DNA of 56,281 nt from an uncultured Prochlorococcus sp. (GCA_902535185.1 CACAST010000003.1:1-56281), one strand, 5' to 3'. Counted from the first letter of the stretch, positions 28,299-39,737 are shown. Program-made: numbers and translations. The notes: generated by a model from the letters alone, not told the origin.

Positions 28299-28685
28299 AT
28301 GGATTCTAGTAAAAGTTTAGATGAAAAAATAAAGATTGATAATAATCTATCGAACCGATATATAGATTTAGATCCAAACGGTTATTTTATTATAAAAGTA
28401 GATTTAGAGGAGAATAAAATAATTTTAGAGCACTTTTTAAATAACATCGATGAAGAAGGCTTTGCTATTGACCCAGAAACAAATGAACCAATTAAATGCG
28501 ACTCTCAAAATAAAAGAGTTAGTAATGAAGTTTTTAAAGGTATTAGTGCGAAACAACTTGGCATATTAATTACTGAAGAAAGAAATGACTTAATAACCAG
28601 ATTCGATCATGCTCTATATTTAGGCCGGGAACTACAAAAAGCAGAAGAATGTTTATACAAAAAATTACCATATATCCAAGATTAA
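28299..28685 (+). CDS. DUF4346-like protein
   Basis: YIDLDPNGYFIIKVDLEENKIILEHF, HALYLGRELQKAE. Confidence 0.7.
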   Translation: MDSSKSLDEKIKIDNNLSNRYIDLDPNGYFIIKVDLEENKIILEHFLNNIDEEGFAIDPETNEPIKCDSQNKRVSNEVFKGISAKQLGILITEERNDLITRFDHALYLGRELQKAEECLYKKLPYIQD

Positions 28686-28749
28686 GAAATTAAACGAAAA
28701 AATCTAATCTTTTCATCTGATGTTAGATTAAATAAAAATAAAAAAATTA

Positions 28750-28842
28750 ATGAACATCATTTTCTATTTTGCATTTATTGGGTTTGGTTTTGGAGCTGCT
28801 TTCGCATTAGATAAGCTTTTAAGAGCAGTTAAATTAATTTAA
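28750..28842 (+). CDS. petL: Cytochrome b6-f subunit PetL-like, 30 aa
   Basis: MNIIFYFAFIGFGFGAAFALDKLLRAVKLI; single TM helix and C-terminal K-LI pattern like PetL; absent from ORF track. Confidence 0.6.
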   Translation: MNIIFYFAFIGFGFGAAFALDKLLRAVKLI

Positions 28843-28845
28843 AAA

Positions 28846-30210
28846 CTACAAAATTTTAATAATCTCTCCATACAAATCATATTCATCCGCAAAAGAAATA
28901 TTTGCTTCAACGAATTTACCAATATAATTTTTTAAATAATTTTTAGTATTAATAGATAAAATCACATTTCCGTCAATTTCAGGAGCGAAATTGTAGGACC
29001 TACCTATTAATTCGTTATTATCTGATATTTTTTCTACCAAAACTTTCATTTTTGAACCAACATATGCCTGATTTTTATCTTTAGAGATATTTTGTTGAAC
29101 TGAAATAACATTATCTTTTCTTGCCTCTGCAACCTCGGGGAATACTCTATTTGGTAAATCAAAAGCTGCAGTTCCGTCCTCAGGAGAAAAAATAAACACT
29201 CCTACATGATCAAATTTGTGCCTATACAAAAATTCCACAAGATGTTCAAAATGCTCTTTTTTTTCTCCTGGGAAACCAACAATGAGACTAGTCCTTAATA
29301 CAGCAGATGGGATTTCTTTTCTAATTTTCTCCAAAATTGATTCATTCAAAGAAGCCTGCCAAGGTCTATTCATACTCCTCAACACATCTGGATGACTATG
29401 CTGAAGTGGTAAATCAAAGTAAGGCACAATATTCTCTGAATCTTTGAAAGCTCTAATAACATCATCAGTTAAACCTGTTGGATAAGCATAATGTATCCTG
29501 ATCCAAGGAATTGGAACTTTAGAAAGCTCATTCAAAAGTTTGGCTAATGATGGTTTTCCATAAATATCGTGACCATAATTAGTTGTTATTTGACTAATTA
29601 ATATTATTTCTTGTATCCCTTGCTTTGCAAGACTTATGGCTTCTGAAACTATAGATTCTATTGTTCTACTTCTTTGGGGACCTCTCAATTTAGGAATAAT
29701 ACAAAAAGCGCAACTATAGTTGCAGCCTTCAGCAATACGAAGATAAGCAACAAATTTGTTTTTATCTACAAAACGAGGCATTTCCTCATCTGCAATAAAT
29801 TCAGGTATTTTTGAAACCTCATTAACGATTTCCCCTTTTTCTACTCTGTCTAAAACCTTGGCTATTTTTTGATAATCTCCTGTCCCAACCAAACCTTTTA
29901 TTTCAGGGATTTCTTTTATAAGCTCATCTTTAAAATGCTGAGCCATACAGCCTGCAACTATTACTTCCTTTCCTTGATTTGTATATTCTAGAATTTTTCT
30001 AATAGATTCTTCTCTAGCTGTTTCAATAAAACTGCAAGTATTTACAACAACAACATTTGCATCATTTATATTACTGTCAACTTCATAACCCTCTTTATCT
30101 AATAAGCCTTGCATATGTTCAGTATCAACAAGATTTTTCTCACAACCAACATGACTGAATGCAATCTTAGATCGTTTTTTTTCTTTTACATTGAGACTAT
30201 TTTTTTTCAC
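28846..30210 (-). CDS. rimO: Ribosomal protein S12 methylthiotransferase
   Basis: [33 protein letters not shown]. Confidence 0.94.
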   Translation of the reverse strand: MKKNSLNVKEKKRSKIAFSHVGCEKNLVDTEHMQGLLDKEGYEVDSNINDANVVVVNTCSFIETAREESIRKILEYTNQGKEVIVAGCMAQHFKDELIKEIPEIKGLVGTGDYQKIAKVLDRVEKGEIVNEVSKIPEFIADEEMPRFVDKNKFVAYLRIAEGCNYSCAFCIIPKLRGPQRSRTIESIVSEAISLAKQGIQEIILISQITTNYGHDIYGKPSLAKLLNELSKVPIPWIRIHYAYPTGLTDDVIRAFKDSENIVPYFDLPLQHSHPDVLRSMNRPWQASLNESILEKIRKEIPSAVLRTSLIVGFPGEKKEHFEHLVEFLYRHKFDHVGVFIFSPEDGTAAFDLPNRVFPEVAEARKDNVISVQQNISKDKNQAYVGSKMKVLVEKISDNNELIGRSYNFAPEIDGNVILSINTKNYLKNYIGKFVEANISFADEYDLYGEIIKIL

Positions 30211-30313
30211 AAATTGAAAAATAAGAATTAAAGGATTTAAAAAGCATTTCGTATATAACTTTCATGCCAAGATAATATTAGGATAGATAATGTAAATAAC
30301 AAACTTTTTTTGT

Positions 30314-31249
30314 ATGGCCCTTAAGACTTTAAACAGGAGAAATAAAAAAGATTTGAAATGGCCAAAAATAGTAATCGCAATTCTTAGCACTATAGGCATT
30401 GTTGATACCGGTTCGATTACTTTAAAAAAATGGGGATTATTTACTTCGCTTTCATGTCCAGGGATACAAAATGGTTGTGAAACGGTTTTAAATAGTCCTT
30501 GGGGTACTCTATTTGAAAATAATCAAGTTGATATACCTCTCTCATTAGCTGGATTCATAACATATTCATCAATATTAGTTATCACAATAATACTCTCGCT
30601 TAATTTAATTTCCCCAAAAGAAAAACTAAATAAGTTTTTATGGTGGTTAGTATTTCTCATTTCTTGTGCGTCATCAACATTTAGCTTTTTATTGATAAAT
30701 ATAATGTTTTTTAAGATTCAAGCATATTGCTTTTTTTGTATACTTTCAGCAATTTTATCGTTTTCTATCTTTATAGTTTCTATGATTGGAGCAAAGTTTG
30801 AAAGTAGAGAACCTATGATTTTTAGAGGTTTCATTGTAGCCATTAGTGTTCTGCTGGGGGGGCTAATTTGGTCAACAAACGTCGACCCCTCTAATGCTAT
30901 TGATGTTGCAAACCCCACTGAGAATGTATCGCCAATAATTACCACTTCAAGCTCTCCCCAGAAGGTAAAGTTTGCAAAATTTTTAAGTGAAAACAATATT
31001 GTTATGTATAGTGCATACTGGTGCCCTCATTGTCACGATCAGAAACAATTATTTGGTAAGGAAGCAGTTAAAGAATTAAAAGTAGTTGAGTGTGCTAAAG
31101 ATGGCAAAGATAATGAGTATGAGTTATGCCAAACGAAAGGAATCAGTGGATTTCCTTCTTGGGAAATAAATGGAGAAATTATTAGTGGTACGCGTGACTT
31201 AAATGAATTAGCAACAAAAGCCAACTATCAGGGAAATCTTAATTTTTAA
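30314..31249 (+). CDS. VKOR-thioredoxin-like fusion
   Basis: Four-TM VKOR region with FCILSA plus CPHC thioredoxin-like motif (AYWCPHCHDQKQLFG). Confidence 0.87.
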   Translation: MALKTLNRRNKKDLKWPKIVIAILSTIGIVDTGSITLKKWGLFTSLSCPGIQNGCETVLNSPWGTLFENNQVDIPLSLAGFITYSSILVITIILSLNLISPKEKLNKFLWWLVFLISCASSTFSFLLINIMFFKIQAYCFFCILSAILSFSIFIVSMIGAKFESREPMIFRGFIVAISVLLGGLIWSTNVDPSNAIDVANPTENVSPIITTSSSPQKVKFAKFLSENNIVMYSAYWCPHCHDQKQLFGKEAVKELKVVECAKDGKDNEYELCQTKGISGFPSWEINGEIISGTRDLNELATKANYQGNLNF

Positions 31250-32906
31250 TGAATCTTTTTTGAATTTTTTGATCTAACTGTTGTCTAGTATGGCATTGCC
31301 AATTTTTATCTTTATTAGGGAAATCATCTCTATAATGCCCTCCTCTACTTTCCTCTCTAAATAGACAAGCTTTTAATAAAGTTATGGTGGTTATTTGTCT
31401 ATTCTTTAAATCAAGTAAAAGATTTAATGCTCTTCTATTGCGTTCACTAAGTTTTATTTTTTGATCAAATTTTATTTTTTCAAGACTATTTAATAAATCA
31501 TTTTTATTTAATTTATCTATATCATTTTTAATGTAATTTAAAAATTTACTCATATTTACCTCATTTCGAGATACACCTAAATTTAACCAACATAGTTTTC
31601 TTAGTTCATCAATTTTTTCAGCAATTATAGAAATTTGATCTTCTTTAGGATCTTCAATATCTAACTCTTGAAATGATCTATCAAATTTTTCAAATTTAGA
31701 AAGGTCATTCAAAACAATTGAAGACATTTTTCTTGCGAAAACAAGACACTCCATCAGTGAATTACTTGCCAATCTATTAGCACCATGCACACCTGTAGAA
31801 GCAACTTCTCCAACGGCATATAATCCTTTTCTTGTTGAAGATGCATTTAGATCAGTTTTAACACCTCCCATCCAATAATGAGCTGCAGGAGCTACGGGAA
31901 TAACCTCATTTAAAGGGTTAACGCCATAATCTTGGCATCGACTTAAGATCGTGGGAAAGCGCTCTACAATTTTTTCTGGGTCAATATACCGAAGATCTAA
32001 GCCAACATGGTCTACATTATTATCATGCATATTTTTCATAATTGCTCTACTTACCTGATCTCTAGTAGATAGATCACGATTTTCAAGATTTTTAACTGGA
32101 CTTTCACCATTTTTATCAACTAAAATCGCTCCTTCCCCTCTAAGTGCCTCAGATATTAAGAAGCAAGGTGCACCATAAAATTTTAAAGCTGTTGGATGAA
32201 ATTGCACGAACTCTAAATCTTCGATAGCAGCTCCTGCTTTCCATGCAAGAGCAATCCCTTCACCAGAGGATTGAGCAGGATTTGTTGTATTTGTAAATAA
32301 GTGCCCACCACCACCTGTAGCCAAAACAACAGCTCTAGATTTAATCCAGTATAAATTTGCCCCATCAAGAACCTGCACTCCTCTACATTCTTTATTTTCA
32401 ATGAGAAGTTCAGTTACTCTTACACCCCTGCAGTGAAGAATATTTTTTTGATTCTCAATATGATCTTCTAGAACTTCAACTAATGCTCTTCCAGTACGAT
32501 CCTTAACATGTAAGACTCTTCTTCGTGAATGGGCTGCTTCCAAGGTAGTAGCTAGTTGATCAGAACTTTGATCAAAAATCATCCCTAAATTCTGCAACCT
32601 TTCTACACAACCTGGAGCTTCTTTAACTAGCATTTCTACAGCTTGAAAATCACATAGTCCATCACCTGCTTTTAAAGTATCATCAGCATGAAGATCAAAT
32701 GAATCATCTTGTCTAACAACAGATGCAATACCTCCTTGAGCCCATCTACTGGAAGACACTTTACTAGTATTTCTATTTAAAAGAAGCACTTTTAAATTTG
32801 AGGGTAATTCAAGACAAGTCATAAGGCCAGCAGCTCCAGCGCCTATAACGATTACATCCCAATTATTTATTGGTATCGGTTCTTGCGAAAATGGAGGCCT
32901 TAACAT
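31239..32906 (-). CDS. nadB: L-aspartate oxidase
   Basis: VIVIGAGAAGLMTCLEL, SSRWAQGGIA, HPTALKF. Confidence 0.93.
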   Translation of the reverse strand: MLRPPFSQEPIPINNWDVIVIGAGAAGLMTCLELPSNLKVLLLNRNTSKVSSSRWAQGGIASVVRQDDSFDLHADDTLKAGDGLCDFQAVEMLVKEAPGCVERLQNLGMIFDQSSDQLATTLEAAHSRRRVLHVKDRTGRALVEVLEDHIENQKNILHCRGVRVTELLIENKECRGVQVLDGANLYWIKSRAVVLATGGGGHLFTNTTNPAQSSGEGIALAWKAGAAIEDLEFVQFHPTALKFYGAPCFLISEALRGEGAILVDKNGESPVKNLENRDLSTRDQVSRAIMKNMHDNNVDHVGLDLRYIDPEKIVERFPTILSRCQDYGVNPLNEVIPVAPAAHYWMGGVKTDLNASSTRKGLYAVGEVASTGVHGANRLASNSLMECLVFARKMSSIVLNDLSKFEKFDRSFQELDIEDPKEDQISIIAEKIDELRKLCWLNLGVSRNEVNMSKFLNYIKNDIDKLNKNDLLNSLEKIKFDQKIKLSERNRRALNLLLDLKNRQITTITLLKACLFREESRGGHYRDDFPNKDKNWQCHTRQQLDQKIQKRFIKN

Positions 32907-33673
32907 TAAACCAATCCACTAAAAGTTGGTTGCAGAATTGCTATAACAATAAAAATACCATCAACAATTAATGTCGTTTGAATTACATATCCAGCAACTA
33001 AGAGTGCTTTACCATTAGTAGTATTGATTGTGCCAGAATTTAAAATTTCTTTTGAAATAAACCAAAGTATAGTAGCAACAAAAACGATAATAGATAATGA
33101 TTTTATTTGAATAAGACTCTCTGAAGTTTTTTGAAGAATAATGGGTGCATTTTCAGAATCTGCTGTAATTACCTGCTTCCATTGATCCATGATTCCGATT
33201 AAAAATATTGTAATGTCGGTAACTGCGGTTCCAAATAATGAAGAAATATAGAAACTTGAACCTATTTTCCATTTAGTACCAAATCCAATTAAAGCTAATG
33301 GGAGAACTACAGCTTCAACAGGTATGTGTAGGATAGGAAATGGACTTAACCAACCCCAGAACAAACATCCACCAAGCCAACTACCTGATATACCAAGTAA
33401 TAATGAACTGACAATAAACCACTTATTTGATCCTTTCTGACTCAAAACAATTGCCACTAAGACAATAATAAAAGTAAAACAAAGAGCACTTATTGGTTCC
33501 AATCTAACCCAAGGGGCTTGAAAAAAAATAGGTAAAATTACAAAAAAAGAAGACCACAATCTTAAAGATAAAGGATTTGATAAAAAACTATTTTCATATG
33601 AATCAACTGTCTTATGGGATTCATAATTGAATTTATCTTTTACTTCTAAATTTTTTGTAATTAATTCTTTCAA
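32906..33673 (-). CDS. DUF3120-like membrane protein
   Basis: Multiple TM segments, overlaps nadB start. Confidence 0.65.
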   Translation of the reverse strand: MKELITKNLEVKDKFNYESHKTVDSYENSFLSNPLSLRLWSSFFVILPIFFQAPWVRLEPISALCFTFIIVLVAIVLSQKGSNKWFIVSSLLLGISGSWLGGCLFWGWLSPFPILHIPVEAVVLPLALIGFGTKWKIGSSFYISSLFGTAVTDITIFLIGIMDQWKQVITADSENAPIILQKTSESLIQIKSLSIIVFVATILWFISKEILNSGTINTTNGKALLVAGYVIQTTLIVDGIFIVIAILQPTFSGLV

Positions 33674-33851
33674 TGAATAAGGCTATTTTAGTTAATCTAA
33701 ATCGTGTTTTAGAAAACTGCGAATGACATATTTTAATAAATAAAAGGCCCATAATTTGACACCTATATTTAGTTTTTTAAAAGTATTTAATACACTTTGA
33801 GCCATATATAAGTTTAGAATAAATATAAACAAGAGTATTTGGCCTTAAATT

Positions 33852-35231
33852 GTGTGGCAAGAAATTAATTACACGGAAGATCCCATTGATCTTATGGTTC
33901 CTCATATTACTTATAAAATAAACCCTGCAGAAATTGAAAGTATTGAAGCTAATTCTATTGCTGAAGAAATAGGATTTGAATCAGGTGATTCAATTATTAG
34001 TATTAATGGGAAAAAACCAAGAGATTTAATTGATTATCAGATTCTGATTAGTGAAGAAATTTTAGACATATCAGTTTTAGATAAAAATCATGACATTCAC
34101 AATATAAATATAGAAAAAGATCAAGACGTTAATTTAGGTATAAATTTTAAAGATGCATTATTTGATTCAATCAAGCAATGCAATAATAGATGTCCATTTT
34201 GTTTTATTGATCAACAGCCAAGTGGCAAAAGGAAAAGCCTATATATAAAAGATGATGATTATAGATTAAGTTTCCTATATGGCTCTTATTTAACTCTTAC
34301 GAATTTAAAAAAAGAAGACTGGGAAAGAATTGCTATGCAAAAACTATCCCCACTTTTTATTTCAGTTCATGCTACTGATCCCGCCACAAGAGAAAAATTA
34401 TTAAAAAATAAAAAAGCAGGAGTGATACTTGATCAAATTTCGTGGTTTGAGAAAAACTCTATTCAAATACATGCTCAAATTGTTGTTTGTCCAGATATAA
34501 ATGATGGGGATATTCTTGAGAAATCAATTTTGGAACTTGCTGAATTCTATAAAAAAACCTCTCAAACAGTACTTTCAGTCGCAATAGTTCCTGTAGGACT
34601 TACAAAATTTAGACCTGAAAATGATGGATTGAAATCAATAAGTCCAGAATACGCAAAAAAAACTATTAAACAAGTAGAGAGAATTCAAGCCTCTCTACAA
34701 AATACTCTTGGAACTCGTTTTTGTTGGCTAGCAGACGAATGGTATTTAATTGCTGGGTCAAATTTACCTAGTTACAAAACCTACGAAAATATGCCACAAG
34801 AATCTAATGGAGTTGGGACTATTAGAAACTTTCTAGAAGCATTAAAAGAGAAGACTCAAAACCTACCCCAAAAAGTAAAAAAGCCAAAAAAAGTTAGTTG
34901 GATTGTTGGCAAATTAGTTTATGAAGCCCTAATTCCTATAGTTAAGAAATTAAACTTAATTAATGGTTTAACAATTAATTTATATGGTTTGCCAAGTATT
35001 TATTGGGGTCAAGATCAAGTTGTTACAGGTCTTCTTACTGGAGAAGATCTAATTTACGGGCTGAAAAATAAGGATTTAGGAGAAGCTGTTTACATACCAT
35101 CTATTATGTTAAAAATTAATACTGATTTATTTTTAGACGATAAAAATATTCAAGAAGTTGAGAATCAAATAAATACTAAAATTCACGTTCTTGATGATTC
35201 AAATGATATTATTAATACTTTGATTGGTTAA
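33852..35231 (+). CDS. PDZ/radical-SAM-like DUF512 protein
   Basis: CNNRCPFCFIDQQPSGKRKSLYIKDDDYRLSFLYGSYLTL. Confidence 0.82.
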   Translation: MWQEINYTEDPIDLMVPHITYKINPAEIESIEANSIAEEIGFESGDSIISINGKKPRDLIDYQILISEEILDISVLDKNHDIHNINIEKDQDVNLGINFKDALFDSIKQCNNRCPFCFIDQQPSGKRKSLYIKDDDYRLSFLYGSYLTLTNLKKEDWERIAMQKLSPLFISVHATDPATREKLLKNKKAGVILDQISWFEKNSIQIHAQIVVCPDINDGDILEKSILELAEFYKKTSQTVLSVAIVPVGLTKFRPENDGLKSISPEYAKKTIKQVERIQASLQNTLGTRFCWLADEWYLIAGSNLPSYKTYENMPQESNGVGTIRNFLEALKEKTQNLPQKVKKPKKVSWIVGKLVYEALIPIVKKLNLINGLTINLYGLPSIYWGQDQVVTGLLTGEDLIYGLKNKDLGEAVYIPSIMLKINTDLFLDDKNIQEVENQINTKIHVLDDSNDIINTLIG

Positions 35232-35256
35232 TCGAATATTTTCGAAACTATAAAAA

Positions 35257-36684
35257 ATGCTTAGAAGAGTAATAAATCCTTTCATATTATTGCCGGTTAC
35301 TCTAGGTATGAATACTTTTAATGTTCTATCTAGCGAAACAAAAAATTATATTGATAATGTATTAGAGGAAAAATCAAGTATTACTTTTGTTGATTATCAA
35401 GAAATAGAAAACCTTGTATTAAATAATCAAGAATTAAGATCATTACAAAACCTAGTAGCCTCTGCAAGCTTTAATCTTTCCAGTCAAATTGCCAAAAGAT
35501 ACCCATCCTTAGATTTTCAAGCCAATGGATTACCAAAATATGTCGCAGGTAAAAATTACAAGAGCGATTCACCTACTTTAAAAACATCACAATTTACGGC
35601 TAATCCCTCCCTTAATATTAAATGGGATGTAATTGCCCCGTTGAGAGCATCTGAAATTAAAATTGCCAAAACAAATTACAAAATTGCAGAAAATAATTAT
35701 GAGATTAAGAAAAAAGATTTAATTCAAGAATCAAGAATCAGATATCACAAATACAAAAAATCATATGAAGATATTCAAAATAAAAAATTCACACTTGATT
35801 TATCAATTACAAGTTTAGAAAATGCTAAAGCGAAGCTAGATGCTGGTATTGGTACAAAATTTGAAGTTCTTGAAGCAGAAGCACAATTATCTCGGGATCA
35901 ACAATCACTTAATGAAAAGAAAATAGAACATGAAATTAATAAAATTTCTCTTAAAGAGATTCTTAACATTAAGGGAGAATTAGAAACCAATAAAGAGCAA
36001 AATCTTATAGGGTTTTGGAATCATAAATTGAATAAGAATATTAATGAGGGTTTGGAAAAAAATCTTTCCTTAAAAAACCTAATTCTTCAAAAATCAATCA
36101 AAAAGAGCCAAGCAGAGAGCTTTTTAGCTCAAAATAAGCCAAATATCTATATCAGTAATTCATTATCCAGTATATTTTCAAAGGGAGACTCTCTAGCAAC
36201 TAATATCGACTCTGAAAAATCCGGATCTAATTATACAAATACCATAAGTCTAAATTTTGCATGGAGTATTTTTGATGGCGGACAAAATAAGAACTCCTAC
36301 AAATCAAAAATAGCAGATGCAGAATCCGAAAAATATGCTTATGAAAATCTAAAAAATGTTTTAAACACAAGTATTAGTAAAGCCTATTTAAATCTTAAAT
36401 TAAATGAAGAAAAAATAATCTCTTCTCTTAAAGAAATTGAATCAAGCAAAGAGTCTGTAAGGCTTTCCAGACTAAGATATGATGTCGGAATATCAACTCT
36501 AAAAGATGTTCTTGTTAGGCAAAGCGAATTAAGTAATGCGAAATCAAAAAATATCAATGCAATATATAATTACAACTTGAATATTGATGAATTAGAAAGG
36601 TTAACTTTCCTTGATAAAAGTAAAAATTGTTTCGGTAGTAATAATACTAAAATTAAAGATACAGAATCTATTTGTAATTTATAA
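35257..36684 (+). CDS. TolC-family outer membrane efflux protein
   Basis: TolC-type coiled coil repeats, FAWSIFDGGQNKNSYKS. Confidence 0.85.
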   Translation: MLRRVINPFILLPVTLGMNTFNVLSSETKNYIDNVLEEKSSITFVDYQEIENLVLNNQELRSLQNLVASASFNLSSQIAKRYPSLDFQANGLPKYVAGKNYKSDSPTLKTSQFTANPSLNIKWDVIAPLRASEIKIAKTNYKIAENNYEIKKKDLIQESRIRYHKYKKSYEDIQNKKFTLDLSITSLENAKAKLDAGIGTKFEVLEAEAQLSRDQQSLNEKKIEHEINKISLKEILNIKGELETNKEQNLIGFWNHKLNKNINEGLEKNLSLKNLILQKSIKKSQAESFLAQNKPNIYISNSLSSIFSKGDSLATNIDSEKSGSNYTNTISLNFAWSIFDGGQNKNSYKSKIADAESEKYAYENLKNVLNTSISKAYLNLKLNEEKIISSLKEIESSKESVRLSRLRYDVGISTLKDVLVRQSELSNAKSKNINAIYNYNLNIDELERLTFLDKSKNCFGSNNTKIKDTESICNL

Positions 36685-36686
36685 AG

Positions 36687-37487
36687 ATGAATCCACCAAA
36701 TTTAACTAATAAGCAACTAAGTGAATTAGATTCTTTATTTGAATTGGTTAGTCAACGTCAAACAAAAGATTTTGGAAATATTAGCGCCAGCAATAAAGCA
36801 GATGGATCATTATTAACAAGCTGTGATTTATGGAGTGACAAAACAATCGTGGATGGCTTAGCTTCAATAGCTCCAGGTGAAGGCGTCCTCAGTGAAGAAG
36901 GGCAAAAGTTAATTCCAAATTCAAAAGCTTACTGGGTTGTCGATCCACTCGATGGGACAACAAATTTTGCTGCCGGTATTCCTTACTGGTCTATATCTGT
37001 AGCAAGATTCTTTGATGGTAAACCACAATCTTCTTTTTTAATAATTCCTACATTGAAAAAAAAGTTTTTATCCATAAAAGGTAAAGGGGTTTGGTTAAAT
37101 GACAAAAAAATTGATCCTAGCCAAAATAATCGTCAAAGTGAATGTATTTCTTTATGTAGTAGATCAATAAAAATTTTACAAAAAAAACCAAACTCAGTAT
37201 TTCCTGGCAAAATCAGACTCTTAGGTGTATCGAGTTTAAATCTTACGAGTGTAGCGATGGGACAAACTTTCGGAGCAATAGAATCAACCCCTAAGATATG
37301 GGATATAGCAGCAGCCTGGCTGCTATTAGAAGAACTAAATTGTTCTATACAGTGGTTAGAAACAAATCCTTTAAATTTAGTTTCAGGAGAAGACTTGAGC
37401 GATGTAAATTTTCCATTAATTGCTTGTAGATCTATTGAAAAATTTGAAATTTTAAAGCCATGGGGCAATTTATTATTAGCAAAATAG
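36687..37487 (+). CDS. Inositol monophosphatase family protein
   Basis: WVVDPLDGTTNFAAGIPYWSIS, PKIWDIAAAWLLLEE. Confidence 0.9.
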   Translation: MNPPNLTNKQLSELDSLFELVSQRQTKDFGNISASNKADGSLLTSCDLWSDKTIVDGLASIAPGEGVLSEEGQKLIPNSKAYWVVDPLDGTTNFAAGIPYWSISVARFFDGKPQSSFLIIPTLKKKFLSIKGKGVWLNDKKIDPSQNNRQSECISLCSRSIKILQKKPNSVFPGKIRLLGVSSLNLTSVAMGQTFGAIESTPKIWDIAAAWLLLEELNCSIQWLETNPLNLVSGEDLSDVNFPLIACRSIEKFEILKPWGNLLLAK

Positions 37488-37562
37488 TTGCGTCATAAAT
37501 AAAAAATTGCTTGAAAAATTTATTAATCAGATACAATAAAAATTAAGTAAATAAATAAATAT

Positions 37563-38492
37563 TTGAAGAAAATTAATATGCAGAGAAGTTCAACATGGAT
37601 ACTGAAAAGTTTATGGGGAGCTTGTGAGCGATGGAGCAAATCTGATTGTGTTGATTTAAGCGCTGCATTTGCATACTACACACTTCAATCATTTTTCCCA
37701 ATCCTTCTAATTTCTCTTTCAATAGCTTCATGGTTCCTAGGAAAACAAGAAGGATTAGATCAACAAATAATTGCCATTGCTGCTCAGCTTTTACCTCCTT
37801 CAGTAGTTGAGTTAGTAGAGACAACATTATTTAATTTGATAGATCAAGGTTTTGGAGCAGGTATTCTTGGGGCTATGTTTTTACTTTTTACAGCAGGAAA
37901 TGCATATTTATCTCTTCAAAGAGGTTCCGATAGGCTTTGGGAGGACGAAATTCCTTCTAAAAAAGTTAATGCTGCTTGGAGAGTGCAAGCTTCGAAGTTT
38001 CTCCGAAATAGAGTTGAAGCCTTTTTAATAGTATTCTTTATTGGTTTTTTAATGGTACTAGATCAAATTAGTGCAAATCTTAGGATGATCCCAAGTAACG
38101 TTTTAGAAAATCTTTCAAAATCTAATAATCTTATTTCTGATTTATTATTAAAGTTGCCGTTATTACAAGTTGGTCAGTTTGCAATACCACTAATTGGCTT
38201 TTCTTTAATGGCTCTTTTATTACAAGCACTTTTACCCAGTAGAAAAGTTCCATTGAAACCACTTTTACCTGGATCTTTTCTTATTGGAATTGGCCTAACT
38301 ACTTTGAACCTAGCAGTAAGTAAAAGTATTCTCTCACTAGGAGTAAGATTTCAAGCATACGGTTTTATTGGAGGTTTTCTTGTACTTACTTTGTGGGTTT
38401 GGCTATTAGGAGTGATTTTATATTTTGGACAGTGTTGGAGCGTAGTAATTGCTAATATGACTTTAGTAAATAAAAAAAGAAATTATAGATAA
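37563..38492 (+). CDS. YihY/BrkB family membrane protein
   Basis: DLSAAFAYYTLQSFFPILLIS; multiple TM segments. Confidence 0.87.
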   Translation: MKKINMQRSSTWILKSLWGACERWSKSDCVDLSAAFAYYTLQSFFPILLISLSIASWFLGKQEGLDQQIIAIAAQLLPPSVVELVETTLFNLIDQGFGAGILGAMFLLFTAGNAYLSLQRGSDRLWEDEIPSKKVNAAWRVQASKFLRNRVEAFLIVFFIGFLMVLDQISANLRMIPSNVLENLSKSNNLISDLLLKLPLLQVGQFAIPLIGFSLMALLLQALLPSRKVPLKPLLPGSFLIGIGLTTLNLAVSKSILSLGVRFQAYGFIGGFLVLTLWVWLLGVILYFGQCWSVVIANMTLVNKKRNYR

Positions 38493-38503
38493 GGATAATT
38501 AAG

Positions 38504-38845
38504 GTGAATTATTTTCTTAAAGCTAATAAAAATCTTCTCACCTACTCATTAATCATACTTATCGTTATTCCAATTTTTGGATTTAATTTTTTCATTAGCT
38601 TTGTTGGAAATATCCTAATACTTTTATTTTTAATTCCCCTTCTACTATTAGTTTTAGTATTTATTGGTTTAAATTCTTACAAATCTAAAATTAATACATG
38701 CAGTAATTGTGGTGCAATATCATTAGGTTTAAGTGAAAACTGCATAAATTGCGGTGCAAATTTAGAGAATATAAACAAAAAAAATCAGTTTGATAAAAAG
38801 CCTAGTGAAAGTACCATTGATGTTAAAGCAGAAGAAATTAAGTAA
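38504..38845 (+). CDS. Membrane protein with zinc-ribbon
   Basis: Two TM then CSNCGAISLGLSENCINCGA; GTG start. Confidence 0.65.
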   Translation: MNYFLKANKNLLTYSLIILIVIPIFGFNFFISFVGNILILLFLIPLLLLVLVFIGLNSYKSKINTCSNCGAISLGLSENCINCGANLENINKKNQFDKKPSESTIDVKAEEIK

Positions 38846-38849
38846 AATA

Positions 38850-38996
38850 CTAACCTATTCCAATTTGTCTAAGAATACTTTGTCCAGTAATTAATTCAGT
38901 ACCAAGTCCAATCAAAATACCCATCATTGCCATACGGCCATTCCAAGTTTCTGCAAAATTTACAAAGCCGAATCTTGGTTGATTGTCTTTATTCAT
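38850..38996 (-). CDS. hli: High-light-inducible protein, 48 aa
   Basis: MNKDNQPRFGFVNFAETWNGRMAMMGILIGLGTELITGQSILRQIGIG (E-NGR-AM motif); absent from ORF track. Confidence 0.9.
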   Translation of the reverse strand: MNKDNQPRFGFVNFAETWNGRMAMMGILIGLGTELITGQSILRQIGIG

Positions 38997-39065
38997 AATT
39001 AACTAAATTATCTATCAAATCATTTTAACGTTTTCAGGAAGATTTTATGAAAAATAATAAATTAT

Positions 39066-39449
39066 TTATTTAACATGTCTTACACCATCAACAGGTCGAT
39101 ACTCATCTCCAGTTAATTCCTCGTATACAATGGCTGGCAATCCTGTATCAAACATTGTTTGCAATGCTTCTTTTAACATAGGATTCCAACCTCCAGTACT
39201 AACTTTTCCATGTCTTACAGTCCAGTCCCAAGTCCCTTGAAGATCTCTAGGGAGTCTACCTTCTCTATCTCTTCGCGCGACTAAATCTAAAGATTCAACT
39301 ATACCAACGATAACTGGATTTTTACCGTATGAGGGAGTAAGGCTTAGTTCAAGTCTCACTGGATCTTCTTTAACCATTTTCAAACGAAACCTTGGTGGTA
39401 ATTTGAGTGATCTTATTACCGCAGAAACAATTTTTGTTCTTAATTCCAA
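39066..39449 (-). CDS. Conserved cyanobacterial hypothetical protein
   Basis: 127-aa ORF. Confidence 0.65.
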   Translation of the reverse strand: MELRTKIVSAVIRSLKLPPRFRLKMVKEDPVRLELSLTPSYGKNPVIVGIVESLDLVARRDREGRLPRDLQGTWDWTVRHGKVSTGGWNPMLKEALQTMFDTGLPAIVYEELTGDEYRPVDGVRHVK

Positions 39450-39473
39450 TTTTTTTACTTAAATGTATTTTGA

Positions 39474-39737
39474 TTAATCAGTTGTTGAACCTTTTTCTTC
39501 TAATGTAGAGTCATTATCATTTGAAAACCTTACTGTTAATAACTCCTCTTCTGTTATATTACCTGATTTATCTAAAAGTTCTGGATGTATTGTGTACTTT
39601 TTTTGTTTAAAACTGGAAGTACCTAAACGTTTATCTTTATTGTCAGATATACCCCAGCCATTAGACATTACCTTAAAAGCTTTCCACACTAAATAAGTTA
39701 AAGCCGCAGAATATATAATTGGAAAAAGAATAGTCAT
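39474..39737 (-). CDS. DUF2973-like small membrane protein
   Basis: N-terminal TM, HPELLDKSGNITEEELLTVRF. Confidence 0.65.
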   Translation of the reverse strand: MTILFPIIYSAALTYLVWKAFKVMSNGWGISDNKDKRLGTSSFKQKKYTIHPELLDKSGNITEEELLTVRFSNDNDSTLEEKGSTTD

